Part shown: positions 35,760 through 48,175 of the stretch, in pieces
Numbering within the stretch: position 1 is the first letter of the stretch
Layout of the letters: the number at the start of each line of letters is the position of its first letter
From: Lepturacanthus savala
Lineage: Eukaryota > Chordata > Actinopteri > Scombriformes > Trichiuridae
Assembly (NCBI GenBank): GCA_030544235.1
Contig: CM060461.1
Span: forward strand, 30,251,133-30,315,132
Length of the DNA: 64,000 nucleotides
Direction of reading: 5' to 3'
Position numbers and translations under genes: made by a program
Notes under the pieces: model-generated
What the model saw: only the letters and a program-made list of their open reading frames with translations
Database searches by the model: none
What the model was told of the DNA's origin: nothing

Positions 35760-38500
35760 TTTAATTTCTAGTTGAAACCGGGAAATAATCAGAGAAGAGA
35801 AGCTGGAACCAGAGAATTTAGACATTTTCTACTGAATAAATGACTCTAATCCATTAATCAATTCATGTAATAATTGTCAACTAATCAATTAATTGATTGA
35901 GGCAGACTGTATTGTTGCTAAAGGTGCTTTAGGACCATAAACACAGCTATTTGTTATGAATAAACCATGAAAATTTAAATATTAAACTGGGAAAACAGTC
36001 AAAATAGGGGCCCTTCACAATAAAAGCATGCTCAAAATTATCCAGACCAACAGTCCACAACCCAAAGATCATCAGTTTATTATTATAGAGACTAAAGAAA
36101 CCAGGAAATAATCAGAGAATTTGGACATTTTCTACTGAAAAATGACTCGTTTTAATGATGAAAGTAGATTAAAGTAATAGTTTGATTAATCAACTAATCA
36201 CTGCTGATCTTAACGAATACTCCAAGATAAACCAGGAATTCTACATTTACAGATAAACCCAGTTTATCATCTTTAACAGAATATTATCCTAATATATGAG
36301 GGAATAGCAATAAATGCAATTTGAGACTTTGAAGTTAACTGAAAGACTTAAACAACACTTTAAACATATCTTTAAAGGCATAAAGTTGCTTTAGAAAGAC
36401 TTAGAAGGTAAAGTAGAACCAGAGAATTTGGACGTTTTTAACGACTCAAATAACCAGGGATCGTCAGCTAATCTGTGAATCGTCTAATCGCTGCAGCTCT
36501 GGTTCTAAATGAAGACGGGATCCATTTCCTCGCTCTGCCCTCTCTCTGTTGCAGAGGAGAAATGGCGGAGCTTTGACTGTAGAGCGGGGAGTCCTATCAC
36601 ACCAGGCTCGGAGTGGGGTGGTGGCGGGGGGCTGGCTGGTGGCCCGCAGCACCTGAAACCTATTAGAGAGCTTTGGAACATTCCACGGGGTTCTTCCACT
36701 TTGGCCAGAGGGCATCGTAAAGGTCCTCGCTGAGACTCACGAGCCGACAAACAGCCAGCAAGGTGAAACACTAAAACCGGAGCCTGACAGGGACGAGCGG
36801 CACACGTGACAAACGTTACGACGACGCCAGGTCGAATTAAAGGATCTAAACTCGTCATGAACACGAGCTGAACCCAGGAATCCCAGATTTACAGAAAACA
36901 CAGTTGTTTTATTCTGATATGAAGTGACTGAGGGAACATTTGGTCTCCAGAAGTTTCTTTTTTAGAAAAGACAGATTTGAGGAGCTGGAACCAGAGAATT
37001 TGGACATTTTAGTGTGAGAGATGGAAACCAATGACATATCTCAAAGACATATCTGACTTATTCAACAACATCTTATCCATCAGTTTCTTTAGGAAGAAGT
37101 TAAAATAGAAAATAATCAGAAGCTGGAACCAAACATTTTCCTCTTGGCTCTAAACCATCATCAAAATAGAGATGAACTGTCAAACCATCGTCTAATTAAA
37201 ACATCAACACTCCAAACTAAACCAGGAGAAAACACAGTTGTTTAATCCTCAACTGAAAGACGTATATTAACATTTTAAAGACATAAATGACTTTTGACCT
37301 CCAGATGTTTCTTTAGAAAGACTTTGAAGTTAACGTAGACTAAAGAAACCAAAAAGCTGGAACCAGAGAATTTGGACTTTTTCCTCTTGACTCAACACTG
37401 TTTTCAGAATCTGTCAACTAATCATCTAAAGTCTTGATAAATATTCCAATTGATTCTCAACTGAAAGACATATTTGATCTATACAACATCTTAAAGGCAT
37501 GAAGTTTCTTTAGAAAGACTTTTAAGTTAATATAAATATAATAGGATAGAACCAGTGATGAAATTAAAACGTCTAAACTCAGAGATGCAGAAATGTAAAA
37601 GCTGAATATTTCAAACGGTGCGACGATATTAATTTAATTTCTACTTTAACTCCAAACATCTAGAGACCAAATACCATGTTGTTGTATTAGTTTAATGTCT
37701 TTGAGGTGAGAAACTGGGTTTTATGAGATGAAGAGATGTTTTAATTAGAGCCGTAATGATTAGTTGATTAATCGATTGGTTTCCAACTATCTCACTAATC
37801 ACTAACTACTCTGATAATCAATTTAAGTCATTTTGATGAAGAGAATGTCCAAATTCTCTGGTTCCAGCTTCTCAAATCTGATTATTTAGTTTTCTACTTC
37901 TTTAGTGGAGTTAAAGTAGACTAAAAAAAACAGGAAATAGTCAGATTTGAGTAGATAGAACCAGAGAATTTGGATATTTTCTCCAAAACTTTGCTTGGCT
38001 CAAAACCATTTTCAGTATAGACGTCAACTAATCATTGCAACTCTAATTAAAACACATCTAAATTCTTGATAAATACTGAAAGGCATGAATGGCCTCCAGA
38101 GGTTTCTAAAGAGACTAAAGAAACTAGACGATAGAACCAGAGAATTTCCTTCCAAACAACTGTTGTACCTCTTTAATCTATTAATTATTCCATTGTAATG
38201 TAAACCACAGCATTTTATAAGTTTTCAAAACTCAATCATTAATATACAGACATAGAGCATCATGGGAAACGTGTACTTTAATTCAAAATAATGCCAACAA
38301 GTCAATAAACCAGTGGTTAAAGGGTGATTCTTCCTAATAGTGACGATAAAGACTGATTGATAGCTTTAATGCTAATTTAGCCACGCTAAATAACATTTAG
38401 CCTCCAGAAGTTTCTTTAGAAAGACTTTGAGGTTAAAGTAAACTAAAGAAACCAGAAAATAATCAGATTAGAGAAGCTGGAACCAGAGAATTTGTCCCTT
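35760..38500. mobile_element. Shared 230-bp segment and many decayed fragments of the same hAT-type family
   Basis: 35770-36130 is near-identical to the copies at 24.2 and 26.7 kb. From 36200 to 38500 the words AACCAGAGAATTTGGAC, TTTCTTTAGAAAGACTTTGA and AACTAATCATC recur every few hundred bases in degenerate form. 36500-36850 interrupts this with a GC-richer unique patch of unknown role. Confidence 0.65.
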
Positions 38501-38504
38501 TTCT

Positions 38505-38647
38505 TCCAGTTCTTCATTCCCAAACGACACCGCCACGATGATTAAAACGTTGACCGTCGGCGAGCCAAGCAAAACTTTTATCAACTTTTTATCAAATGGC
38601 TCGCCATCTGGACTTAAAACAGTAGGGGCCCGACAGTGCTCTGACAC

Positions 38648-38678
<31 letters not shown>

Positions 38679-39400
38679 CAAGCATTCATAAACACACACA
38701 CACACGCCGCCGCTGCCAAATCTTTCTTATCTTCTGCCGGGTTCTGTGTGTGTGTATATATGTGTTTTAGTGGCACCGAGGCCCGTCTCTTTGGCTGGAT
38801 GCGAGTCCATGCCTCGGTGTTATGCTCGCTGGGTTTAGCTCTATGGGTGTCTGTGGCCTCTCCTCTGGCCGCCCGTGTCCATTTGCTCTGCGGGTATGGC
38901 AGGGCCCGAGCTGACAGATGGCCGCCCCTCTCCATTCCGCTCCAGAGTAACACAGTAACTGGTTTTTCCTCCGCCGTTGACCTTGCCGCAGCCAGCCAGC
39001 AATCCGGGGCTGGCACTCGGCCTGTCGAACAGGAGGGTAATGAAGTCCAGCGCTGCTCACATGATTATTAAGGCTTTGACGCTGGGGGGCCCTTTCAGAA
39101 CCCCGTCCGCCCCTCCCCCCACCGCCGCCGCCACCAACCCCTTCCCCTGTCTGCCATTCACGCGGCAAAAAGTTCGACGAGGATGGTCATTCGACGCGTG
39201 GTACTCACCAATGTGCTCCATAAAAAAACTTTGTTTTGGATTCTAGAACAAACCTCACTTCACCTACAGGCCTGCGTTTTTCTATTTTCCTGCTCGGAAC
39301 GACGCGGACAACGATAAACGTGGAAATGACCCCGCGACCGCGAGGGTTGGCGGTTCAAAACCGGCGTCGGAAGAAGGCGAGAAACATGTGAGGCAGCTAC
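38505..39400. other. Unique GC-rich block, candidate conserved non-coding elements
   Basis: 38520-38640 (GATGATTAAAACGTTGACC, TTTATCAAATGGCTCGCC) and 38770-39080 (GAGGGTAATGAAGTCCAGCG, CATGATTATTAAGGC) are unique. An A28 run lies between them at 38649-38676. ORFs of 182 and 177 codons on opposite strands overlap the whole block and read through the A-run as poly-Phe/poly-Lys, so neither is accepted as a gene. Confidence 0.4.
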
Positions 39401-39492
39401 AGAAGAGTCAGAATGAAGAAGGAATGACAACTCTACCTACTAGTGGAGGTCAGGGAAACTAGAAAATAGTCAATTAACTGCAAAATCAAGAA

Positions 39493-40172
39493 GCTATAGA
39501 TTATCAATAATCACTATTAATGTATAATATCAGTTATAGATGATCAATAATCACTATTAATGTATAATATCAGTTATAGATTATCAATAATCACTATTAA
39601 TGTATAATATCAGTTATAGATTATCAATAATCACTATTAATGTATAATATCAGTTATAGACTCTCAATAATCACTATTAATGTATAATATCAGTTATAGA
39701 TTATCAATAATCACTATTAATGTATAATATCAGTTATAGATTATCAATAATCACTATTAATGTATAATATCAGTTATAGATTATCAATAATCACTATTAA
39801 TGTATAATATCAGTTATAGATTATCAATAATCACTATTAATGTATAATATCAGTTATAGATGATCAATAATCACTATTAATGTATAATATCAGTTATAGA
39901 TTATCAATAATCAGTATTAATGTATAATATCAGTTATAGATGATCAATAATCACTATTAATGTATAATATCAGTTATAGATTATCAATAATCACTATTAA
40001 TGTATAATATCAGTTATAGATGATCAATAATCACTATTAATGTATAATATCAGTTATAGATGATCAATAATCACTATTAATGTATAATATCAGTTATAGA
40101 TTATCAATAATCACTATTAATGATTAATATCAGTTATAGATTATCAATAATCACTATTAATGATTAATATCA
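39493..40172. repeat. 40-bp minisatellite, about 17 copies (locus 3, inverted relative to locus 1)
   Basis: The unit reads TTATCAATAATCACTATTAA TGTATAATATCAGTTATAGA with TTATC/TGATC variants. It is the reverse complement of the array at 1331-1968. The last two units carry TGATTAATAT in place of TGTATAATAT. Confidence 0.98.
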
Positions 40173-42550
40173 GCCTTCAATATGAGGTACTGACCAATTA
40201 ATTACACGTTTTTATCTGTTTTAAACCTATTTTATTGACCTTAAAGTGATATTTGTCTAGTTTTTATCGGTTTATTGATTATTGGATCAATGAGAAATCG
40301 TCTCAATAAGCAAAAAACCTCAAAAAACAACATGTTGAACACAAACCAAAGCAGCTTCAGTCACACTGAGCTGTTAAATTTAACATTTACGGGTTAATAT
40401 GAGTCCAAATCAACTTGTAAAAGCAGTGAAACACATCTGGGATGTTAATTTAACTTTAATTTAGCATAAAATGCTAATTAGCTCTAAACACGCTAACCCT
40501 GCACACTATGTAAAAGTTTCATCTGAGCAAACTATTGCTCACAAAAATATAACATCACACATTATCTACTTATGACACTATTTCTAGCTTAACATGCTAG
40601 AAAGTTAGCCTGAGCTAGCATAAAATGGTAGGTAGCTCTAAACACGCTAACCAATGAACTCAGAAAAGCAATTTAACTAAAGACTAGCGCTTTTACAAGC
40701 TAACATTAATAGGAAAATAACCTGAAATGCTAATAAAATTAGCTTAACATGCTAGCAGGAGCTAGCATAAAATGCTAGTTAGCACTAACCACGCTAACCC
40801 CGCAGACTTTGTAAATATTTCATCTGAGTGAGCTAATTTACTGCTGGCGACAAAAAAAAGGCATCACATTATCTACTTATCATACTTGATAGCTTTAATG
40901 CTAATTTAGCCACGCTAAATCACATTCATTTATGCTAACAACTTTAATTTAACTTAAAAGCCCTAATTATAATTAAGAATCTGTCTACTTAGTCTGGAAT
41001 ACTGCACTAACATAGTGTTTTACTACAGATAAAACCACTATATAGAGGTTTTCTCATGCGATTGAGTGATGATTTGATGCATCGGGGGAGGGGAGGAGGA
41101 GGAGGGGGAGTTGGATTCTAACAGGTCAACGCCGCTGAAAATTCCTTCCCGTTCGGTAGCACATGATATCTGCCGGCGTCCCGGGCGCTCGTGTCATTCC
41201 CAAAGACACTCCGGGGCGAGGAAGTAGAAGTAAAACCAGATCCGTCAAAGCCGGACTGTAATCCCCCGCCCCTCCCCCGCCTCCTCCTCCTCGCCGCGAG
41301 AATCTCCAGGAACGCTCGGAACCCCGGTCCCATCAGGGCCAGGCTGGGATTTGAGAGGTGTGGGTTGCAGCTCTGACCTTTACCGAGTGCAGGACACCCC
41401 CCCACCCCCCCCACCCATTATATAACCCCCCATCAGACCAGCACCCACGGCCTCGCTGACACCCAGACGACTACAGGGAACGCAGAGGTTAATTCTGATC
41501 ATTCAGTATTTATGGGCCTCTCTTTCAGAACAAGGGTTGGCATTAACACTCTAAAGGAGACGTCCCCCCACTGGATATCAATAAAACATACGCTGGAGCG
41601 AGGGGAGAATCCACCTCGGTTCCAGGTCGCCCCCCCTCCCCCGACTAGACCCACACGGGAGGATTCTAGAAAACGCCATGAGGTTACCGCTCCCCACCTG
41701 AAAGTAGTGATTCCAGGACTTTTCCAGGATGTTTTCATGTCAAACACTAACTTTAATGTTTGCCTTCATTCATTTCTATATCTACCTGTAACTTATCATT
41801 TATTAAATAATTACACAAAATGTGATAAATAATAGTGATATAACTGCACTTTAACTCTTTTCCAGGACGTGTTATGAAGTATAATATGAAGTAAGAACTG
41901 ATAGCTGATTGATAGCTTTAATGCTAATTTATGCTAACAACAGTGGAAATAAAACATACCAGTGGTTCAAATCAACATTTACTAGTTTTCCTTGACTGGA
42001 CAATTGGTCAATCATTTTCCAGGATTTCCAGGACATGTATTTTGTTATCCAGCACAGTGACAATAAAGACTTTTGAATGAAGTCAAAATGACTGATTGAT
42101 AGCTTGAATGCTAATTTAGCTATGCTAATAGGCTACCAGGACATTCCCACCATGGCTGGAGAATTGGTCAATGATTTTCCAGGTTTTCCAGGACATGTGG
42201 GAACATTGGGAATATTTCGTTATCCAGGACAGTAACAAAGACTTTTGAATGATAGCTTTAATGCTAATTTAGCCACGCTAACAGGCTACCAGGACATTCC
42301 CACCATGGAACCATGACTGTGGAATTGGTCAATGATTTTCCAGGTTTTCCAGGACGTGTGGGAACATTGGGAATATTTCATTATCCAGGACAGTAACAAC
42401 AAAGACTTTTGAATTAAGTCAAAATGACTGATTGATAGCTTTAATGCTAATTTAGCCATGCTAACAGGGTACCAGGACATTCCCACCATGGCTGGAGAAT
42501 TGGTCAATGATTTTCCAGGTTTCCCAGGATTTCCAGGTCATGCGTTAGAT
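40173..42550. repeat. GCTAAC/GCTAGC-rich repeat arm plus 150-180 bp tandem repeats (arm A)
   Basis: 40440-40960 contains CTCTAAACACGCTAACC, AGCATAAAATGCTAGTTAGC and ACATTATCTACTTAT. 41070-41700 is a GC-rich unique insert with C- and G-runs and ORFs of about 100 codons lacking domains. 42080-42540 has three direct copies of a unit with ATTGATAGCTTTAATGCTAA, CAGGACATTCCCACCATGG and GATTTTCCAGGTTTTCCAGG, spaced about 152 and 182 bp. Confidence 0.85.
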
Positions 42551-42559
42551 CACACAAAA

Positions 42560-43420
42560 AAGTCAGAGCTATGGGATTTGAGTTTCGTAAATCAACCTCG
42601 GGCCGTTTTTTGTTTTTTTTCCTCCCGAATCGCCATGGCGACACGGACAGCAGCCAATTGCGATGCGGCGCGGGCGCCGAGCGTTCGCTCCCAGAGTTTG
42701 TACAAACAGGCTGTATGAACTGAGAGCATCAGATATTTTCTCACATGTTGGCCCAGTCTGCGAGGTGTTGGAGGGGGGGAGGGAGGGGAAATGTCAGGAA
42801 AATCGATAGATAAGGACCACATCAGACCGAGCTTGTCTGGCCTAGCAACAGAGCATCCCCATGGTGATGTCAATTACCTCTGCTTTACAACAAAAACACC
42901 GGGAAGAGCAAAACAGTCTCTGCAATGCTGTAAAACTTTTAATGCAGTCTCCTGGTTGCATGGAGGAATTTGTAAGAGAAACTTTTTCTGTGCTTTTTTC
43001 TTCTTCGACTCCAAACTGGTAGGTAACACGGTGAAAAAGAGAAGTGAGAATCTTATTGATAGCACCTTTTTTTTTTTTTTCTTCCAGCTTCACTCTGTTT
43101 TCTATTCTCCTCATGGATGCCACATTAGTCAGGGAGAGGTATAATGTAACGAGCAGTAAGGTGCGCATAATTGCATATTAGCAGCAACACACTTGGCTGC
43201 GCGGGAGGTGACTGCGCTAACGAACAGAGAGGCGTTATTAATCACCAATTAATAAAAGCAGGCAGATATCACACTCGCTATATGGCACGCATGGTTTCCT
43301 TTGTTTTCCACCGTGCTGGTCCAAGCCTGTTCCCTCTTATTTATTTCATAAGATTGATCCTGTTCCTGTTGCCGCGTCGTTGTCTTATCGAGTTCTGACT
43401 CTGATCCAGCCCCCGAGGAG
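42560..43420. other. Unique block between inverted repeat arms; candidate conserved non-coding element at 43140-43330
   Basis: 43160-43280 holds GCATAATTGCATATTAGCAG and a TTATTAATCACCAATTAATA word near 43235, dense in homeodomain-like sites. 42590-42710 is GC-rich. ORFs here (60-117 codons) overlap on both strands and lack domains. Confidence 0.4.
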
Positions 43421-43559
43421 CGGGGGAAAAAAAAAAGCAGCGTTGTTGGCCATGTTTGTTAGCGAGATTACATGTGTATGTGGTGTATGAACGCCATCAC
43501 ACACGGAAAAAGAATAGAGATGATAATAAAGTCGACGTCGAGGGTAAAACGGCTTCAAA

Positions 43560-44540
43560 ACGTCAAACGAGCACGTGGTGAAATCCTGGAAAACCTGGAA
43601 ATTAATTGACCAATTTTCCAAACATATAAATTGAGGAAAAGGTCAAATGTCCCTGTACCTTATGATATGTTCATTAGCATAAATCTATGTGATTCAATGT
43701 GGCTAAATTAGCATTAAAGCTAACAACCAATCAAGAGTATTTATTGTCATTATTCTACATGAACTTATATATGATAGAATTATTATTAAGTTATCCTGGA
43801 AAATTATGGCTGTGAAAACTTAAAGTAGCCTGTTACATATTCAAATGAATATGTAACAGGCTACTTTAAGTTTTCACAGCCATAATGGTGTATTTTATTT
43901 CCACTGTTAGCATAAATGAATATGATTTAGCATGGCTAAATTAGCATTAAAGCTATCAAGCATGATAAGTAGATAATGTTTTGTTGCCAGCAGTTAATTA
44001 GCTCACTCAGATGAAACATTTACAAAGTCTGCGAGGTTAGCGGAGTTAATGCTACCTAGCATTTTATGCTAACTCCTGCTAGCATGTTAAGCTAACTTTA
44101 TTGGCATTTCAGGTTAGTGCTTTAGAAGCGTGTTCCTATTAATGGTAGCTTGTAAAAGTACTAGTCTTTAGTTAAATTGCTTTTCTGAGTTGATTTAATT
44201 TAGTGTGCAGGGTTAGCATGTTTAGAGCTAACTACCACTTTATGCTAGGTCACGCTAACGTTCTAGCATGTTAAGCTAGAAATAGCATCATAAGTAGATA
44301 ATGTGTGATGTATATTTTTGTCGCCAGCAGTTTTATAGTTTGCTCGGGTGAAACTTTCATATAGTGTGCAGGGTTAGCGTGTTTAGAGCTAACTGCCATT
44401 TTATGCTAGCTCAAGCTAACTTACTAGCATGTTAAGCTAACTTCATTAGCAGTTCAGTGCTTTAGAAGCATTTTCTATCTAGTCTTCTAGCTTTTCTGAG
44501 TTGATTAATTCCATTACTGTATATATAAATCATGTTAAAC
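43560..44540. repeat. Inverted counterpart (arm B) of the 40.4-42.5 kb repeat
   Basis: GGTTAGCGTGTTTAGAGCTA, GCTAGCATGTTAAGCTAACT and AAGTAGATAATGT are reverse complements of words in 40440-40960. 43570-43620 (CCTGGAAAACCTGGAAATTA, ATTGACCAATTTTCC) is the reverse complement of the tandem repeat at 42160-42540. Confidence 0.85.
43803..43886. repeat. Perfect 84-bp palindrome (41-bp arms, 2-bp centre)
   Basis: The left arm 43803-43843 begins ATTATGGCTGTGAAAACTTA. The right arm 43846-43886 is its exact reverse complement, ending TAAGTTTTCACAGCCATAAT. The centre is AA. It lies inside arm B of the inverted GCTAAC repeat. Confidence 0.98.
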
Positions 44541-45360
44541 AATTAATCCTTAATTGATAAATTAACGTAGTTACAACATTTTGTACCAATTATAACCTTT
44601 TTACGTGCATTTAATTTCAGGTTTATGACCTGTGGCCACCTTGGTTAAATTAGAAGTACAGGCTTCACAAACTAACAGCCAACACAGTGGGTTTTGCCCG
44701 GTTGGAGCTCGGTTAAAATGCGAAGGAGCCGCATAGGAGGACAGGGAGAGCTAGTGGCCAGGGAGGAGGAGGAGGAGGAGGAGTAACTAGAGGAGAGCTG
44801 AAGGCCTCCTCTCCAGCTCGGTAACGGCCCTCGGTGCCTGCTTCACACAGAGCGGCCAGCTGTACAGCAAATGTGCCTTCCCCTCTCCGCCCCCGAACCT
44901 TTTCCCCCCTCCGCCCGGGCCGACCAGGCCACCGGCTCCTCTCCGAGAGACCAGGCTCCTCCCCGACTTGGCTCCGAAACCCCGGCGCTGTCACCGGCCC
45001 AAAAACAAAAAAAAAAAACCCGTAGAGGTGACCCCCGCGCAAAAAAAACCAAAAAAAAACTGGAGTTTCAGTTTGTTTGTTTACGATTGTCCTTCTGGGC
45101 AGCAGCCGCCTTGGCAGCAACCGGAATTGGATTGAGAGGAGAATAGAGAGAGAGCGAGAGAGAAGAAGAAAAAAAAGCAGTCTCTTGTTTCAGTTTCATG
45201 GTGAAAGTGCGGACCTCGCGCTACATGTCGGTTTTTAAATCGTGTCGATAGGCCAAGAGAATCCAGACTTATGATGAATTATTCACGCTGTGTTTTTTCT
45301 GAATATTTCTGTACACATTCACTGCGGGAAGAGAAGAGATGGGAATAAAGACGAGAAAAA
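44541..45360. other. GC-rich unique block with GGA microsatellite
   Basis: 44700-45120 is GC-rich. It contains a GGA run (44761-44785), and AGCGGCCAGCTGTACAGCAA followed by ATGTG (44851-44875) is shared with the block at 48030. ORFs on both strands show no domain. Confidence 0.35.
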
Positions 45361-45369
45361 AGATATATC

Positions 45370-46970
45370 GGGGAAAAAAACACGTCAATCAATCAAAAAT
45401 TCTACAGCATTTTGTTGCTGGAAAAAAAATCTAACTGTATAGTGTTTAATTTGTGTGTCACTGGTAAGATATTCCATTGTTTTGTAGAAATTTTACCAAA
45501 AAACGCCTGAATTTTACTGTAAATTGCTGTAAAGAAACCACAGTATTTTGTTGCTGGAAAAAACAGTGAGATTAATGATATTCAGTATTTTGAGTGTTTA
45601 AATAGTGTTTGTTGTTTTGTAAAAATTTTACAAAAAAACGCCTGCATTTTACTGTAAATTTTTGTAAATTACTTACCAGAAAAAGTATTGGAAAACATGT
45701 CAATCAGTCAAAAACCTACATCAAAACAAGGAATTTTGTTGCTGTCAAACAAAACTAAGCATTTATTTAATTATTTGTTATTAATAATTTGTGTCAATGG
45801 TAATATATTCTGTTGTTTTGTAAAAATTTTACCAAATAAACGTCTGCATTTTAGTGTAAACTTTTTGTAAATTACTTTTTGTGCTAAAATTGTACATGAG
45901 TTTTAGAAGTTTACAACAATTGTATTAGAAGTTACACAAATGGTTCGATAAACATATTTTTCCTGAATATTTTCTGTACATAATGTGGGAAGACTGGTAA
46001 AATAAAAGGTCTGCATTTTATTGTAAATTGTTGTAAATACTTTGTGCTAAATTTGCGCATGAGTGTTGGATAATACTTAAAATAATATTTATATTCTAAG
46101 TTATAAAAATTGTCTGTTAAACATATTAGTGATTTTCCATATGGTAACAATTACTTTATCTTTGTTTTTCTAAAAAAGCTCTGATTTAAAATCTATGATT
46201 TTACAGTTTGGCATGAAAATGGGGCTTTTATTTTGAAGGACATACAAGTTATGAGGTCACATGACCGGATGTTTCTGGGAAAACCACAGATATTTAGCGT
46301 ATTTTGAGTTTTAAATAATTAAATTTAGTTATTTTAATTAAATATCTGTGACTGGTAAGACCTCCCATTGTTTTGTAAATATTGTACCAAAAAAAACACC
46401 TTAATTTTAGTGTAAATTCCTTTGCTTTGTGCTAAAATTGGAATTTTAGTGTAAATTGTTGTAAATTACTTTATTTTTTCCAAAACGAGGCATTTTGTTG
46501 GTGGGAAAACCAGTGAGATTAGTGATGTTCACCATGTTTTGAGTGTTTATCATTTTTTTAAATAATTTGTGTGTCAATGGTAAGATATTCCAATGTTTTA
46601 TAAATAATTTACCAAAAAAACGCCTATTTTTACTGTAAATTATTGTAAATTACTCTGTTTTGTGCTAAAAATTATACAGTTTAAATTGAAGTTTACAACT
46701 AATATTTGTTTTTTTTTAGTTCTTAGACAAAATGTTTCTAAATCCCGAAACCCCGAAACGAGGAATTTTGTTGCTGATGAGTGTTTAATTAGTGTTTTTT
46801 TAATAATTTGTGTGTCAATGGTAAGATATTCCAATGTTTCGTAAAAATTTTACCAAAAAAACACCTATTTTACTGTAAATTGTTGTAAATTTATTTGTTT
46901 TGTACATTTACAACTAATATTTGTATTCCAAGTTATAAAATGATTCCTTTAAACATGTTTGTGATTTTCA
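45370..46970. repeat. Degenerate AT-rich tandem repeat, at least six copies
   Basis: The recurrent words are ATTGTTTTGTAAAAATTTTA, CCAAAAAAACGCCTG and TTTTACTGTAAATTGTTGTA, near 45480, 45620, 45810, 46010, 46370, 46590 and 46840. The spacing is irregular, 140-360 bp. Confidence 0.8.
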
Positions 46971-47560
46971 CAGTAAAAAATGTACATTTTTCTACTCAGA
47001 TTTGATGTTTTTCATGTGATTTTAGATCCACTGTGTTAAAATAGTATGACAAAATGGAAAAAACACAAGTTTATATTCACATGTGAGGTTGAACTCAGGT
47101 AGAAATTTACAGTTTTTAGGGTGAAATATAAAAGTAAAATTAAAAGTAAACCCTTTAACACATTAAAGCCTTTGAGCCTTTAAGTCCATGACATTTTATA
47201 GTGAAATGACACGATAGAAAAAAGTTTCCAACTACTTCCTGTCACATGACGTCATCCACTTCCTCCTGAGAACATTTAGATTATTATTATTGACATGTAT
47301 GTCTATTTAATCATCCATGACTCTAAAATAATCCCTCAAAAAAGAATTTTGTACATGGGATAAATTATAAAAGCTAAGAAACAACGAAACAAGATGATTG
47401 TTGGTGACTCAACAGATGAAATCTATGAAAAAACAATCTGTGTTTAACTGGTTTAAGACGAGTGAAAACAAAACGTCAGGGTTTTGGAAAAAAAAAATCC
47501 ACATGGGGACGTTTGAAACGGGGCGATAAATGGGGCAATCGCCCCCCTTCAAAGCTCCAA
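46971..47560. other. AT-rich intronic sequence
   Basis: No repeat unit, exon or conserved-looking block was recognised. Confidence 0.35.
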
Positions 47561-48175
47561 ATGTCATAGTTTACAGCGGGGTCAAAGTGAAGCGACGGGG
47601 TGGCGTGGCGGCGTGCTGATTAAACCACGCTGGCTTTTTTTGTGTCACTGAAAGACCTTCAAAGGTCCTCTCAGGAAGAGAAAACACACACACACACACA
47701 CGGCCGCCGCCATCGCCGCGACTTTGAGGCTTTTTTTTTTTTCCCCGTCCCGTCCAAGACGGGAAATTATCAAGCTGACGGACAGATGTGTTTCCTAAAT
47801 CCCAAAGAAAAACAGAAATAGGGGATTTGATGGCAGCTGAAACGCCGTATAAACCCGCTCCGTCTCCGGAGACGAATCGGACACCCTCGATTCTGTAAGT
47901 GTGCCATGCCAAAAAAACTCCAAACTAAAGAGTGGCCAGCTGTCTTCTGGCCTGCTATTAAATTGCTCCTTGGACGGTGGCGATATCATTTTTTTCTCCA
48001 TAGGAGCGTCACACCAGGTCCCAGAACAGAGCGACCAGCTGTACAGCAAATGTGAAGCTGAATCCATCTGGGCCCTTAGCGGGCTGCGGCCTCCATCTTT
48101 AACCCTCTGGAGCCGGGGCCACCGTTTATTCTGCATATTCCACCTTAAAAAACGGTCGTTGTTCTACCGACGGCA
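47561..48175. other. Unique block, candidate conserved non-coding element
   Basis: GC-moderate unique sequence contains GCCTGCTATTAAATTGCTCC, GATATCATTTTTTTCTCCAT, the shared E-box-containing 25-mer at 48030-48054, and CTCCATCTTTAACCCTCTGG. A short (CA)n lies at 47687-47701. Confidence 0.4.

Noticed and set aside
38468..39071. Overlapping ORFs of 182 (minus) and 177 (plus) codons
   Set aside because: Both read through an A28 run as homopolymers, overlap each other antisense and show no domain.
43015..43100. Possible downstream znf521 exon near AACACGGTGAA, a word reminiscent of the FTVF codons
   Set aside because: Minus-strand translation of the surroundings gives no zinc-finger residues and contains poly-A/T. 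The resemblance is a chance 10-mer.
45001..45170. Possible promoter or first exon in the GC-rich block
   Set aside because: No convincing coding exon, donor or core promoter arrangement was found, and A-runs dominate.
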